From the IMG/VR virus record IMGVR_UViG_3300047558_000238, positions 1 to 64,000 of that record: a DNA stretch of 64,000 nucleotides; one strand, given 5' to 3'. The DNA is from a virus. A program made the translations under genes and the position numbers. The notes below the pieces were generated by a model. That model was not told the origin of the DNA. It searched no databases and saw only the letters and a program-made list of their open reading frames with translations. This document shows positions 23,982 through 32,282 of the stretch, piece by piece (position 1 is the first letter of the stretch; each line of letters opens with the position of its first letter).

Positions 23982-25091
23982 ATGGCTACTCAAGAATATG
24001 CAGCTAGCATCCAGGGTGTGTCAATTCGTGTCACCCGCCTGGACGCTACTGGAAACTTGATGGCAGGCCCTGGTGACTCGTACACCACATCTGCTTTCAT
24101 GAGAATCTCATTTACCCCTGAGTACGAAGAGGGCGACGAGATCACCGAGAAGGGTGCTAACGGCGTTGTCTGCGTGACCTACAAGGCCCCAGACACCCTA
24201 AAGCGTATCACCATGGAGCTCGCTATCTGTGAGCCAGACCCTGAGCTTTCTGCTCTTCTTTCTGGTGGTCTTCTTCTTCGTAAGAACCTAGGAACTGCTG
24301 GCCAGCCAGACCACAAGTCTGTTGGTTGGGCTGCCCCTGGTGTTGGCGATGACCCTGCTGGCAACGGTGTTGCCATTGAAGCTTGGTCACACGCTGTGAA
24401 GGATGGAAAGCGTGCAGGCGTTCTTCCTTACTTCCACTGGGTATTCCCATACGCTAAGTTCCGTCAGTCTGGCGACCGCGTTATCGAGAACGGCCTTATG
24501 GCTAACACCTTCGAAGGCTTTGGTCTTGGAAATGTTAACTTCCAGTCAGGTATCGATGGCCGCTGGGAGTTCCCACAGGCTGCAGAGCGTCCATATGCAT
24601 ATGCACGCACCAACTGGGCTCCAACTGGTCTAAACGGTTTCTACACCTGGACCGACGGTTCTGGCCCTGTTTACTTCACCTCAGCAACTGCTACTGACCC
24701 AAGCACCATTACTTTGGTTAGCGCAGCTTCTACTGGTGCAAGCTCATCGAACACCTCTGTTCTTACATTCAGTGCTGACCCTGGCATTGTTGCTGGAGAC
24801 CAGATTGTTGTTAGCAACGTAGGTACTGGATTCAACGGAACTCGCACCGTAACAGTTGCTAGCGGAACTACAGTTCAGTTCGTCAACACTGCAGCTACAG
24901 CAGACATCGCTGAGTTCAACGTTGGCAAGAGCGCTAAGGTAACTGTTGCTAACAGTGCAACCGAGACCTTCCCTGCTCCAACTCCTGTAACTTCACTTGC
25001 TACCACTGGAACTACCTACAACGTTCCTGGTAACACTGGCTACAACGCTGATGTTGCAATCGACAACGTAATCGTTTCGAACGAGCAGTAA
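23982..25091 (+). CDS. Major tail protein
   Basis: The 369-residue product has an N-terminal tail-tube-like domain (YAASIQGVSIRVTRLDATGN, RISFTPEYEEGDEITEKGAN, LKRITMELAICEPDPELSAL) and a Thr/Ser/Val-rich C-terminal domain from about 235 (STGASSSNTSVLTFSADPGI), probably Ig-like and surface-exposed. Position between head and joining genes is standard for tail tube. AAGGAGAATAGCT precedes the start. A long hairpin follows the stop, in line with high expression. Confidence 0.75.
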   Translation: MATQEYAASIQGVSIRVTRLDATGNLMAGPGDSYTTSAFMRISFTPEYEEGDEITEKGANGVVCVTYKAPDTLKRITMELAICEPDPELSALLSGGLLLRKNLGTAGQPDHKSVGWAAPGVGDDPAGNGVAIEAWSHAVKDGKRAGVLPYFHWVFPYAKFRQSGDRVIENGLMANTFEGFGLGNVNFQSGIDGRWEFPQAAERPYAYARTNWAPTGLNGFYTWTDGSGPVYFTSATATDPSTITLVSAASTGASSSNTSVLTFSADPGIVAGDQIVVSNVGTGFNGTRTVTVASGTTVQFVNTAATADIAEFNVGKSAKVTVANSATETFPAPTPVTSLATTGTTYNVPGNTGYNADVAIDNVIVSNEQ

Positions 25092-25102
25092 TACCTAAAA
25101 AA

Positions 25103-25148
25103 TAACGGGTGGCGATCTGGGCAAACTAGCTTAGGTTGCCACCCGTTA
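25103..25148 (+). terminator. Long hairpin after the major tail gene
   Basis: TAACGGGTGGC (25103-25113) pairs perfectly over 11 bases with GCCACCCGTTA (25138-25148), with a 24-base loop. A-runs lie outside the stem on the left and AAATTAT on the right. It may act as a partial terminator or mRNA 3'-end barrier. Confidence 0.6.
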
Positions 25149-25170
25149 AAATTATCTAAGAGGTTTAAAT

Positions 25171-26283
25171 ATGACTAACAACTTATGGATTCAACCAGAA
25201 GAGATGGGCGACTACGCGTACACGGAGTTTACGCTCGAGGCCGCTCAAGTTGCGTCGTACCTGCTATGGGCTATGTCTGGTAGAAAATATACTGGACTAA
25301 CTACCGTTACTGAACGCTACACATGCGTACTGAGAAATAACCGAATGGGGCCTTCTACTAAGACGACTAGTCCGGTCCTATTTGGTGGAGATGTTTACAA
25401 CATCCCTTCTGGCGACTATGACGAGTACTCGGAGTTAACTTCTGACGGTATGTCCCCTGATGCTCGCATCAGACTCCGTGGTCGTCCTGTAACTAAGATC
25501 CACGCCATCAGAAATAAGACTGGCCAAATTATTGACCCTGCTAACTACTATTTAGTTGACCACTCTACGATTCATATCAAGGCCGGGACCCCGTGGACTC
25601 CTTGTAATACTGAAATAACTTACTCCTACGGCACTCCAGTACCTATGGCTGGAAAGATGGCTGCTAGAAAGCTAGCAATCGAATTTTGCCGACTATGGAA
25701 CGGCGATGAGTCCTGTGAGCTACCTCAGCGTGTTACTTCTGTATCACGTCAGGGCGTTTCTTATACCATTCTTGATAACCAAGAATTTATCGATGAGCTC
25801 CGCACGGGCCTCTACGAGATTGACCTATTTCTAAAGGTAGTGAACCCAGATAATGCTCGCCGTAAGTCGCGTGTATTTTCTCCAGATCAGCCACGCGCTC
25901 GTAGATACTCGCCTAAGGCTCCAGTACTAACTGCAAATGCTGATTACGATTTGACCTTGGTTAAGGGGGCAGAAGCTACGTGGTCATCTGCTGGTCTTGT
26001 TGCCGTTAACCTAAGTAACTTCTTCCCAGATAGCGGATGGACCCCATCTGTCTCACTACGAAACTACTCCGGGTCTAAATCAGTAGAGCTAGATGCCGCA
26101 AGCATCTCTCTTAATACTGGTGCTGAAACTCTAGAGTTCACTGTTCCGTACGCTAAGGCCAATGCTGCTCTAGGTATGGTCGACCCAGGAACCTGGGCAC
26201 TTTATGCCACTAAGACTATAGATGGCATCCCTAATGTTGTAGAGCTTGCTTCTGGAAACCTCCAGATCAAGATGTATGAATAA
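25171..26283 (+). CDS. Head-to-tail adaptor-like protein
   Basis: A 370-residue protein whose first 240 residues resemble phage head-tail adaptor proteins (TEFTLEAAQVASYLLWAMSG, MAGKMAARKLAIEFCRLWNG, YTILDNQEFIDELRTGLYEI). The C-terminal 120 residues (VLTANADYDLTLVKGAEATW onward) are beta-rich and Ig-like. The Arg-rich stretch RRKSRVFSPDQPRARRYSPK connects the two. AAGAGG precedes the ATG. The assignment rests on pattern and position. Confidence 0.65.
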   Translation: MTNNLWIQPEEMGDYAYTEFTLEAAQVASYLLWAMSGRKYTGLTTVTERYTCVLRNNRMGPSTKTTSPVLFGGDVYNIPSGDYDEYSELTSDGMSPDARIRLRGRPVTKIHAIRNKTGQIIDPANYYLVDHSTIHIKAGTPWTPCNTEITYSYGTPVPMAGKMAARKLAIEFCRLWNGDESCELPQRVTSVSRQGVSYTILDNQEFIDELRTGLYEIDLFLKVVNPDNARRKSRVFSPDQPRARRYSPKAPVLTANADYDLTLVKGAEATWSSAGLVAVNLSNFFPDSGWTPSVSLRNYSGSKSVELDAASISLNTGAETLEFTVPYAKANAALGMVDPGTWALYATKTIDGIPNVVELASGNLQIKMYE

Positions 26284-26297
26284 AGAAAGAAGAAACT

Positions 26298-26495
26298 ATG
26301 TCAATCCAGACTAACTTTCGTGCTGTAGACATGCTAGGAACTGCTAAGCCTGTTTCTGCTGCTAAGCCAGCTGCTAAGAAGGCTGCCCCTAAGGCTGCTC
26401 CTAAGGTAGAGGCTCCAGTAGTAGAGGCTCCAGTAGTTGTTGAAGCAGTTGTCGAAGTTCCAGTAGTAGAGATAGAAGCTCCAGTAGAGGAGTAA
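26298..26495 (+). CDS. Small Lys/Ala/Pro then Val/Glu/Pro low-complexity protein
   Basis: In 65 residues the first half is basic and histone H1-like (AAKPAAKKAAPKAAPK) and the second half is acidic (VEAPVVEAPVVVEAVVEV). AAGAAGAAAC precedes the ATG. Disordered linker-type proteins like this sit among joining genes in some phages; the role is unknown. Confidence 0.55.
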   Translation: MSIQTNFRAVDMLGTAKPVSAAKPAAKKAAPKAAPKVEAPVVEAPVVVEAVVEVPVVEIEAPVEE

Positions 26496-26499
26496 TCTT

Positions 26500-27006
26500 A
26501 TGCCTACTCAAATTGATGTCACTGGTGTATCCGAAGGTGCAACCAACCTTCGCGATATGATGCAGGGCGTCCTAGAGCGCGTTGAGTCCATATTCCAGTC
26601 ATATAACGTAAATCTGCCTGAACGGCGATACTGGATTATGGGCCAACCCGCTATTGACTGCGAACAGCTTGTAGTATCTTTTGTTCAAATGTATTTAGGT
26701 GCGCCCGGAGCTCAGGTAGCTGAACCTCAGCGTTGTCACGTGCCTAGAAGCGCCACGCTAAATATTATGATCTCTAGAGCTACCCCGATTGTAAACCAGA
26801 ACGGTAGACCGCCTGCTGCGGATAAGATTCAGAGTTCCTCAGAGACTATCGCGATTGACTCATGGGTACTGATGGAGTCCGTCAACCTACTGGACCAGTG
26901 GGACGAGAGCGGTTATGGTGTAGGTGTTGTAGCTACGTTAGAGACGGCTGGCCCCGAGGGCGGATTCCAGACAACAAGCCTAACTATTACGATGGCGGTA
27001 CCATAA
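26500..27006 (+). CDS. Neck or tail-terminator-like protein
   Basis: A 168-residue protein with an N-terminal helix (NLRDMMQGVLERVESIFQSY) and alternating strands ending LETAGPEGGFQTTSLTITMA. Its size and place between the adaptor and an HK97-gp10-like gene fit a head-closure or tail-terminator protein. The next gene starts one base after its stop. No diagnostic motif is visible, so the call is by synteny. Confidence 0.5.
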   Translation: MPTQIDVTGVSEGATNLRDMMQGVLERVESIFQSYNVNLPERRYWIMGQPAIDCEQLVVSFVQMYLGAPGAQVAEPQRCHVPRSATLNIMISRATPIVNQNGRPPAADKIQSSSETIAIDSWVLMESVNLLDQWDESGYGVGVVATLETAGPEGGFQTTSLTITMAVP

Positions 27007-27007
27007 A

Positions 27008-27535
27008 ATGCCAGCCTGGGGATTAGTACCTGACAGCCCTTGGATCTACGCTGCTCAAAAGCTTGCGCATAAAAGTGCCGTTAGGTACACCCCTCACAAA
27101 TCTGGTTGGGGCAGCAGCCTTTCTGTTGGGTTCAGATTTAATAGCTCTAAAGTCATAATTTATAAGTCGGTTCTTAACTTTGAAACTCATGCCGCTGAAG
27201 GTATGGTCGGTAAGCACCTAAATAAAATAGGTAACCGCATCGTTCGCGGGGCAAAGCGTCAAGTTGGTGTTCAGACCGGATATCTTCGTAAAAGTATCCA
27301 GCTCAGCCATATCACCTTCAGAGAGGGCGCGGCAATCAAAGTCGGCTCTAACGTTAAGTATGCCTACATGCACCATGAGGGTACTAAGCCGCACATCATT
27401 ACACCGAATCCGCCTAATAAGGTTCTTGTTTTTGGTAAGGGCTCGAGAGTAGTCCACGCCCAGGTCGTTAAGCACCCTGGAACTAAGCCAAACCGGTACC
27501 TATCTGACCAACTCAGAATCCACATAAGAGGGTAA
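27008..27535 (+). CDS. HK97 gp10-like tail completion protein
   Basis: The 175 residues include the pattern seen in HK97-gp10-type proteins: RQVGVQTGYLRKSIQLSH, then VGSNVKYAYMHHEGTKPHII and HPGTKPNRYLSDQLRIHIRG. It is basic, as usual for this family, which joins the tail to the head. It begins right after the preceding stop, and a GGTAAAATA element overlaps its own stop codon. Confidence 0.7.
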   Translation: MPAWGLVPDSPWIYAAQKLAHKSAVRYTPHKSGWGSSLSVGFRFNSSKVIIYKSVLNFETHAAEGMVGKHLNKIGNRIVRGAKRQVGVQTGYLRKSIQLSHITFREGAAIKVGSNVKYAYMHHEGTKPHIITPNPPNKVLVFGKGSRVVHAQVVKHPGTKPNRYLSDQLRIHIRG

Positions 27536-27539
27536 AATA
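27531..27539 (+). promoter_or_regulatory. GGTAAAATA late-promoter-like element
   Basis: GGTAAAATA overlaps the stop of the gp10-like gene and lies 54 bases before the tail-chaperone ATG. The leader has a hairpin GCTGC/GCAGC around TAAATG (27546-27561) and the word GCGCAGAAAGA also seen before the 15289 gene. Confidence 0.55.
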
Positions 27540-27593
27540 GAAGTGCTGCTAAATGGCAGCCTATCAATAAGCGCAGAAAGACATACATAGAAT

Positions 27594-27929
27594 ATGACTA
27601 AATTCAGAGACTTTGGTTCAGGCCCAGACCTAACCAACGTAGAGCCAATCTCGTTCTCTATCCATGGCGAGACATTCGAATGTGTCAAGGCCGTTCAGGG
27701 TAAGGTACTCCTAGAGCTAGTAGCTAAGTCTAAGTCAGATGACCCTAGCGAAGCAGCTTCTACCATTGACAACTTCTTCTCTCAGGTTCTGACCGATGAG
27801 AGTTACGCAAGATTTGATGCACTACTACTAGACAAGAACCGCGTTGTTACTGTAGAAAGCCTTGGTGAGATTTCTGGCTGGCTAGTAGAGCAGTTCAGTG
27901 ACCGCCCGGAAGAGCAGCCAGAGGCTTAG
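27594..27929 (+). CDS. Tail assembly chaperone, upstream part
   Basis: A 111-residue acidic, helical protein (TKFRDFGSGPDLTNVEPISF, LLELVAKSKSDDPSEAASTI, LGEISGWLVEQFSDRPEE) just before the tape measure gene, the standard place for the G/GT chaperone pair. The following frame is open in the -1 phase from 27902 and a stem-loop lies at 27917-27953, so a minor extended product is expected. Confidence 0.7.
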   Translation: MTKFRDFGSGPDLTNVEPISFSIHGETFECVKAVQGKVLLELVAKSKSDDPSEAASTIDNFFSQVLTDESYARFDALLLDKNRVVTVESLGEISGWLVEQFSDRPEEQPEA

Positions 27930-28288
27930 CTGAGTGGGCTATTGACCTCTGGCCATATGTAAACGGAAAAGCTTTGACATCTGGAATCAACCTAAAAGAA
28001 GCGACAATGTCGGACATGCTTGACATTGTCCACTTCTTTTTTGAGGAAGATTCTAGGTATGGCTCTCAAGAAGAAGTCGAGTCTGTCAGTGCTGTTCGTA
28101 GCCAGATATACGAGACTTTGTATGGAGTTCCATATGCATACAAAGTTAAGTCTGGCGGCAAGACTAGATCTACTACCACTAGTGACATCCCAGATGTAGA
28201 TGAAGTTAAGCCGTATATACCTCCAACGGAGTTTGATCCAGGATCATCAAACCCTTTTGGAGCCGTCCTCGAAGCACCGCTTCGATAA
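27902..28288 (+). CDS. Tail assembly chaperone, frameshifted downstream part
   Basis: In the -1 frame after the first chaperone the sequence reads AEWAIDLWPYVNGKALTSGI and continues to VHFFFEEDSRYGSQEEVESV. The only internal start with some ribosome-site support is TTG 27974 (after GGAAAAG), so the product is made either as a G-T fusion, the norm in long-tailed phages, or alone from that TTG. It ends 17 bases before the tape measure gene. Confidence 0.6.
   Translation, partial: PPGRAARGLAEWAIDLWPYVNGKALTSGINLKEATMSDMLDIVHFFFEEDSRYGSQEEVESVSAVRSQIYETLYGVPYAYKVKSGGKTRSTTTSDIPDVDEVKPYIPPTEFDPGSSNPFGAVLEAPLR
27905..27953 (+). promoter_or_regulatory. Possible -1 frameshift region of the tail chaperones
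   Basis: The shift must occur between 27902 (after a TGA in the -1 frame) and the TAG at 27927. CCCGGAA at 27905-27911 is in the right phase but is not a canonical slippery heptamer. Five bases later GCCAGAGG (27917-27924) pairs perfectly with CCTCTGGC (27946-27953). Confidence 0.45.
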
Positions 28289-28305
28289 CTTAAGTAGGTG
28301 AAGAA

Positions 28306-31179
28306 GTGGCCCTAGTAGGTGAAGCCCACATTCTCGTTCGTGCGATTACCACGAACGTAGATAAGGATATCCGCAAGGCATTTAGCAATGTCAATGGCAA
28401 TGCTGCGTCGAATGCCGGTGCTGCCCTAGGGTCCTCTTTTTCTAATGGACTTAGAAATAACATAAACGGAAACGTTTTCTCTAAGCTAGCAAGTAATATT
28501 GCTGAACTTGCGCCCAACGCTGACGGGGCTAGAGAAGCCTTCCAGAGTATGGTCAAATCGTCGTACGTCACTGGTACGGCGATTTCCGTACTACTTGGCT
28601 CAATCTCGTCACTTATCGGCGGTCTTGGTGCATTGGTAGGTGCTGCTGGCCAAGCTGCAGTTGGGCTTGTAGCAGTTGCCGGTGCTGCAGTAGCACTTAA
28701 GGTCGGATTTAGTATTGCTGGACTAGCCTTCAAAGGAATCAGTCAAGCTGTATCTGCAGCAACTACAGCAAATAAGAGCTATTCTCAGTCGCTGAAGCAG
28801 GCAAAGTTTGATGCTGAGGAAGCAGCCCTTGCAGTAGATGATGCTGGCCTGGCTCTCGAGAGGGCTATCGAGGCTAGAAATAGGGTAGCTGATCTGCCTG
28901 CTAACAGCAGAATTAGGCGTCAGGCTGACTTAGATGTCAAGAAAGCAGAACTAGCTCTACGTAAAGCAAAAGATGCAGAAAAGAACGCAGGAAAAAATAC
29001 TTCTGGAAGTGCCGGGCAAGACCCGTATGCTGGCCTAACTCCAGCTCAGAAGGATTTTGCTAAATTCCTAGTGAGCATTAAGAGCAAGCTAGACGGAATT
29101 AAGGACGCTGCTGCCAAAGGCTTCCTACCGCTACTTCAGACTCAGATGGAGCGCCTAATTAAGATTGGCGTTCTTGACATCATAAAAGCTAGATTCTACG
29201 ATATCGGCCGCGGCATGGGATTCGCCGCCAAGAACTTTACAGATGTAGTCATTGCTAGGGATACCTTAAAGACCATGGACGAGGTGCTTAAGAACATCTC
29301 TAAACAGCTCCCGCCGATGGGAACTATTCTAGGTAATCTATTTGACGGTTTGCTCGGAGCACTACGACTAGCCGACCCTGCTACTAGAAACTTCATCAAA
29401 TATTTAGAAGGTAAGTCTTCTGCTTTTGCTGATTTCTTTACCTTTAAGGGTAATGCTAAAGATAGCCCTATCTCGAAGTTTCTCGTAGAGTCTGAAAAAA
29501 TGCTAGAGAGATTCTTTGGTATCTTTGGCAATATCTTTAAGACAATTGGCACGCTGGTAGAGGCAAACTTCGGTCCTGGTTCTGGTGGCGAGATCATGGT
29601 CCAGTATCTAGAAAAGATTACTACTGGCTGGTCAAACATGGGTCGCGATGTGAACGGTAAGGTTACTCCAGCGTTTAAGAAGTTCTTTGCTGATGCTGCT
29701 ACCAACACCACTAAAATTCTTGATGCTGTAGGTGCTCTGGTTAAGGAGTTCTTAAAGCTTGGTGATATGCCTGAGATCGGCGAAACTTTTGACATCCTAA
29801 AACAGGGTGCACCAGCTATGGGCGAGCTTATGAGAGCTGGAGTCGAGGCAGGTCCGGCTCTTGCTCGTCTAGTAGTTCAGCTAACTAGAATTTTTGCTGC
29901 CGTGGCCGACTCAGAAGGCCCTAAGGTATTCTTCGACACTCTTGCTTCGATCGCGTCTAAAGTTGCAGACATCCTTGAGAGCGAAGTTGCTCAGAAGATT
30001 ATGGCAGTTACTGGAAAAATTCTAGCTTTTGCTCTAGCAATTGGCACTGTGACAAAGATTGCCACCTTCTTCGGAAACGTTTTTATGGGTGCGTTCGGCA
30101 ACATCTTCAAGATTTTTGGCAATATTGGCGGTGCTTTAGGTAAGGTTCAGACCTTTTTTATGCAGATGAACCTGGGTGCAAAAGACCTAATCGGCAAGGG
30201 TGGCTTTCTAAATAATATCTTCGGTAAGTTTGGCCTGGGAATAAGCCGACTAGGCGGATTCTTTACATCATTCCCTGGAATTGCAGTAATCACAACGCTG
30301 ATTACCTTGTTTGTGGACCTCTACAATAACTCCGAAACATTCCGTCAGACTGTAACCGACACTCTTTCTGGCATTGGCGAAGCATTTGGACGCCTCTGGG
30401 ACTCGCTCATGGGGCTGTTTGACCAGCTATTCGGTGGAGAGGGTCTTGGCGGAATCATGGAGGCTATCCGCCCAGTGACTGAAATTTTGCTAGGAACTCT
30501 GTTCCCGATGTTTGGTGCTGTAATTAATATCATCATCGATACTGTGTCTACTGCAATTAACTTCATAACAACAGTTGTCAGAAGCGTTATGAATGGTGTT
30601 AAGCCGCTTATTAGTGGAATCATGGACCTATTCAAGGGTAACTTTGGTCCTGGTCTTGCAAAGATTTTTGGTGGTATCGGAATTATGCTTCTAGGCATTA
30701 TGGAAGGTATCGTAAACGCAATTATCGGTGGAATCAACCTAGTTCTTGGCGTAATCAATAACCTACTAAAAGCAATTGGAGATGGCCCGCTGGGTCAATT
30801 CTTGAAGACAATTTCTGGTGGAGCGATTAACCTATCTAAAGTTAAGATGAAGGTTGACTATGTAGACTGGACCAGTAAGGCTAAGGCTAACTTGGCAAAG
30901 GTTGGCGGAACCAAGATGGCAGAAGGTGGAACTGTATTCCCTACTTCTGGTGGATCTATGGTTACAGTTGCTGAGGCAGGCCGTCCAGAACGCATCGAGC
31001 CACTGCACCCTAATGGCCTATCAGATAGAGATATAGCCATTATCAATAAACTTTCCGGTGGAGCTGGAGGACCTAAGGTTCAGGTTATCGTAAACCCTAG
31101 CGCCGGTATGGATGAGCGAGAGCTCGCGGAAATAGTTTCTAGAAAGATTGCATTTGCTATGACTAAGGGTGGCTACTAA
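28306..31179 (+). CDS. Tape measure protein
   Basis: At 957 residues this is the usual long, helical, Ala/Gly-rich protein that sets tail length. Hydrophobic segments near residues 88-145 (VLLGSISSLIGGLGALVGAA) and again at 560-620 and 770-850 are typical and may form the DNA channel. A coiled-coil region lies near 150-220. The start is GTG 28306, behind AGTAGGTGAAGAA. The gene follows the chaperones and its stop overlaps the next ATG. By the common 0.15 nm per residue rule the tail would be roughly 140 nm. Confidence 0.88.
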   Translation: MALVGEAHILVRAITTNVDKDIRKAFSNVNGNAASNAGAALGSSFSNGLRNNINGNVFSKLASNIAELAPNADGAREAFQSMVKSSYVTGTAISVLLGSISSLIGGLGALVGAAGQAAVGLVAVAGAAVALKVGFSIAGLAFKGISQAVSAATTANKSYSQSLKQAKFDAEEAALAVDDAGLALERAIEARNRVADLPANSRIRRQADLDVKKAELALRKAKDAEKNAGKNTSGSAGQDPYAGLTPAQKDFAKFLVSIKSKLDGIKDAAAKGFLPLLQTQMERLIKIGVLDIIKARFYDIGRGMGFAAKNFTDVVIARDTLKTMDEVLKNISKQLPPMGTILGNLFDGLLGALRLADPATRNFIKYLEGKSSAFADFFTFKGNAKDSPISKFLVESEKMLERFFGIFGNIFKTIGTLVEANFGPGSGGEIMVQYLEKITTGWSNMGRDVNGKVTPAFKKFFADAATNTTKILDAVGALVKEFLKLGDMPEIGETFDILKQGAPAMGELMRAGVEAGPALARLVVQLTRIFAAVADSEGPKVFFDTLASIASKVADILESEVAQKIMAVTGKILAFALAIGTVTKIATFFGNVFMGAFGNIFKIFGNIGGALGKVQTFFMQMNLGAKDLIGKGGFLNNIFGKFGLGISRLGGFFTSFPGIAVITTLITLFVDLYNNSETFRQTVTDTLSGIGEAFGRLWDSLMGLFDQLFGGEGLGGIMEAIRPVTEILLGTLFPMFGAVINIIIDTVSTAINFITTVVRSVMNGVKPLISGIMDLFKGNFGPGLAKIFGGIGIMLLGIMEGIVNAIIGGINLVLGVINNLLKAIGDGPLGQFLKTISGGAINLSKVKMKVDYVDWTSKAKANLAKVGGTKMAEGGTVFPTSGGSMVTVAEAGRPERIEPLHPNGLSDRDIAIINKLSGGAGGPKVQVIVNPSAGMDERELAEIVSRKIAFAMTKGGY

Positions 31180-32246
31180 TGACTTACTATGACATCCCGG
31201 AAAATCTTACGGTTTTAGGCTCATACACCACACTAAACGATCTAACAACGGCACATCCAACTGGTGTATATGGCCAGGTATATGTTGTTGCAGGGGAGTA
31301 CTATACCTGGTCTAGAGATTCGCTATCCTGGGTAAAGCTTCCTTCTCAGGCTGTTGAGAACAGACTAGTAAATCTTGCGTTAAGTAAGGTGCCGCAGCCG
31401 CACATCACTGGGCTAAAGCTGAAAGCTGATGTTGCTCTTGGCGACTTAGTTCTAAATACAATTGACGATGCCGGTGTAGTTTGGGTAGTTACTGATATTG
31501 ACGGTTGGTGGAGACTCCCGGAGGTGGAGACCCAGGACCTAGCTCGTGGTTGGGGTGACGGTTCGTATGACGCTAAAGGCCGATATGCTAATAGGCTCAT
31601 CACTCTTACAGGGAGCTTCCTGACTCAGACGGCTGATCAGGCTGCTGCTGCTAGAGACAGACTATTTAGAGCAATAGATCTTGTCTATAAGGGTGGCTGG
31701 CTAATTGTACGGGAAAGCCCAGATAAGTATGCCTGGGTTCGATTAAGCGGAACCCCTGAGGTGCAGAACGTATCTGCTAGAGGTAGGACAGACTTTAGCA
31801 TAGGTCTAAAAGCTGTAGACCCTATCAAGTATGAGCTTGTAGGCAACGATGTCAACTCATTAAATGATGAAGTTATTGCTATGAATGGCAGCGTTACCGT
31901 AACAAATATCGGTAATACTCCAGTGCCAGTGATGTTTGAAGTGAGCGGAGCGCTAACAGCATCTCCGGCATCTCCGGCAAGCATTAAACTTACGTCTGCA
32001 GAACCAGACAAGGTTATTAATATCGTTGTGTCCCAGAGTGCTGGTAATCAACTTGAAATAGACACCTACAAAAGAGAAGTGCTCTATAACGGTCAAGGAT
32101 ACGAGACAGGTGTAGGCGCAGCCCGCAGGCGAGTAAGTACTATTGTTGACTGGTTTGAGCTGCAACCTGGAGCTAATACAATCTCATTCACTGGAACTGG
32201 TCAGGCTACGTGTACCGTACTGTTCAGATCCGGTTGGATTGGCTAG
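31179..32246 (+). CDS. Distal tail protein-like
   Basis: The 355-residue product begins with a short motif LTTAHPTGVYGQVYVVAGEY leading to WSRDSLSW, which recurs twice between collagen segments of the giant fibre at 58292-62623. The main part (LTGSFLTQTADQAAAARDRL, VSARGRTDFSIGLKAVDPIK) resembles the distal tail (Dit) family that forms the hub ring below the tube. The start overlaps the tape measure stop (TAATG). After it, GTGTAAACTAATATAAAG may be a weak promoter for the next gene. Confidence 0.65.
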   Translation: MTYYDIPENLTVLGSYTTLNDLTTAHPTGVYGQVYVVAGEYYTWSRDSLSWVKLPSQAVENRLVNLALSKVPQPHITGLKLKADVALGDLVLNTIDDAGVVWVVTDIDGWWRLPEVETQDLARGWGDGSYDAKGRYANRLITLTGSFLTQTADQAAAARDRLFRAIDLVYKGGWLIVRESPDKYAWVRLSGTPEVQNVSARGRTDFSIGLKAVDPIKYELVGNDVNSLNDEVIAMNGSVTVTNIGNTPVPVMFEVSGALTASPASPASIKLTSAEPDKVINIVVSQSAGNQLEIDTYKREVLYNGQGYETGVGAARRRVSTIVDWFELQPGANTISFTGTGQATCTVLFRSGWIG

Positions 32247-32282
32247 TGTAAACTAATATAAAGACGTTTACGAAAGAGAACA

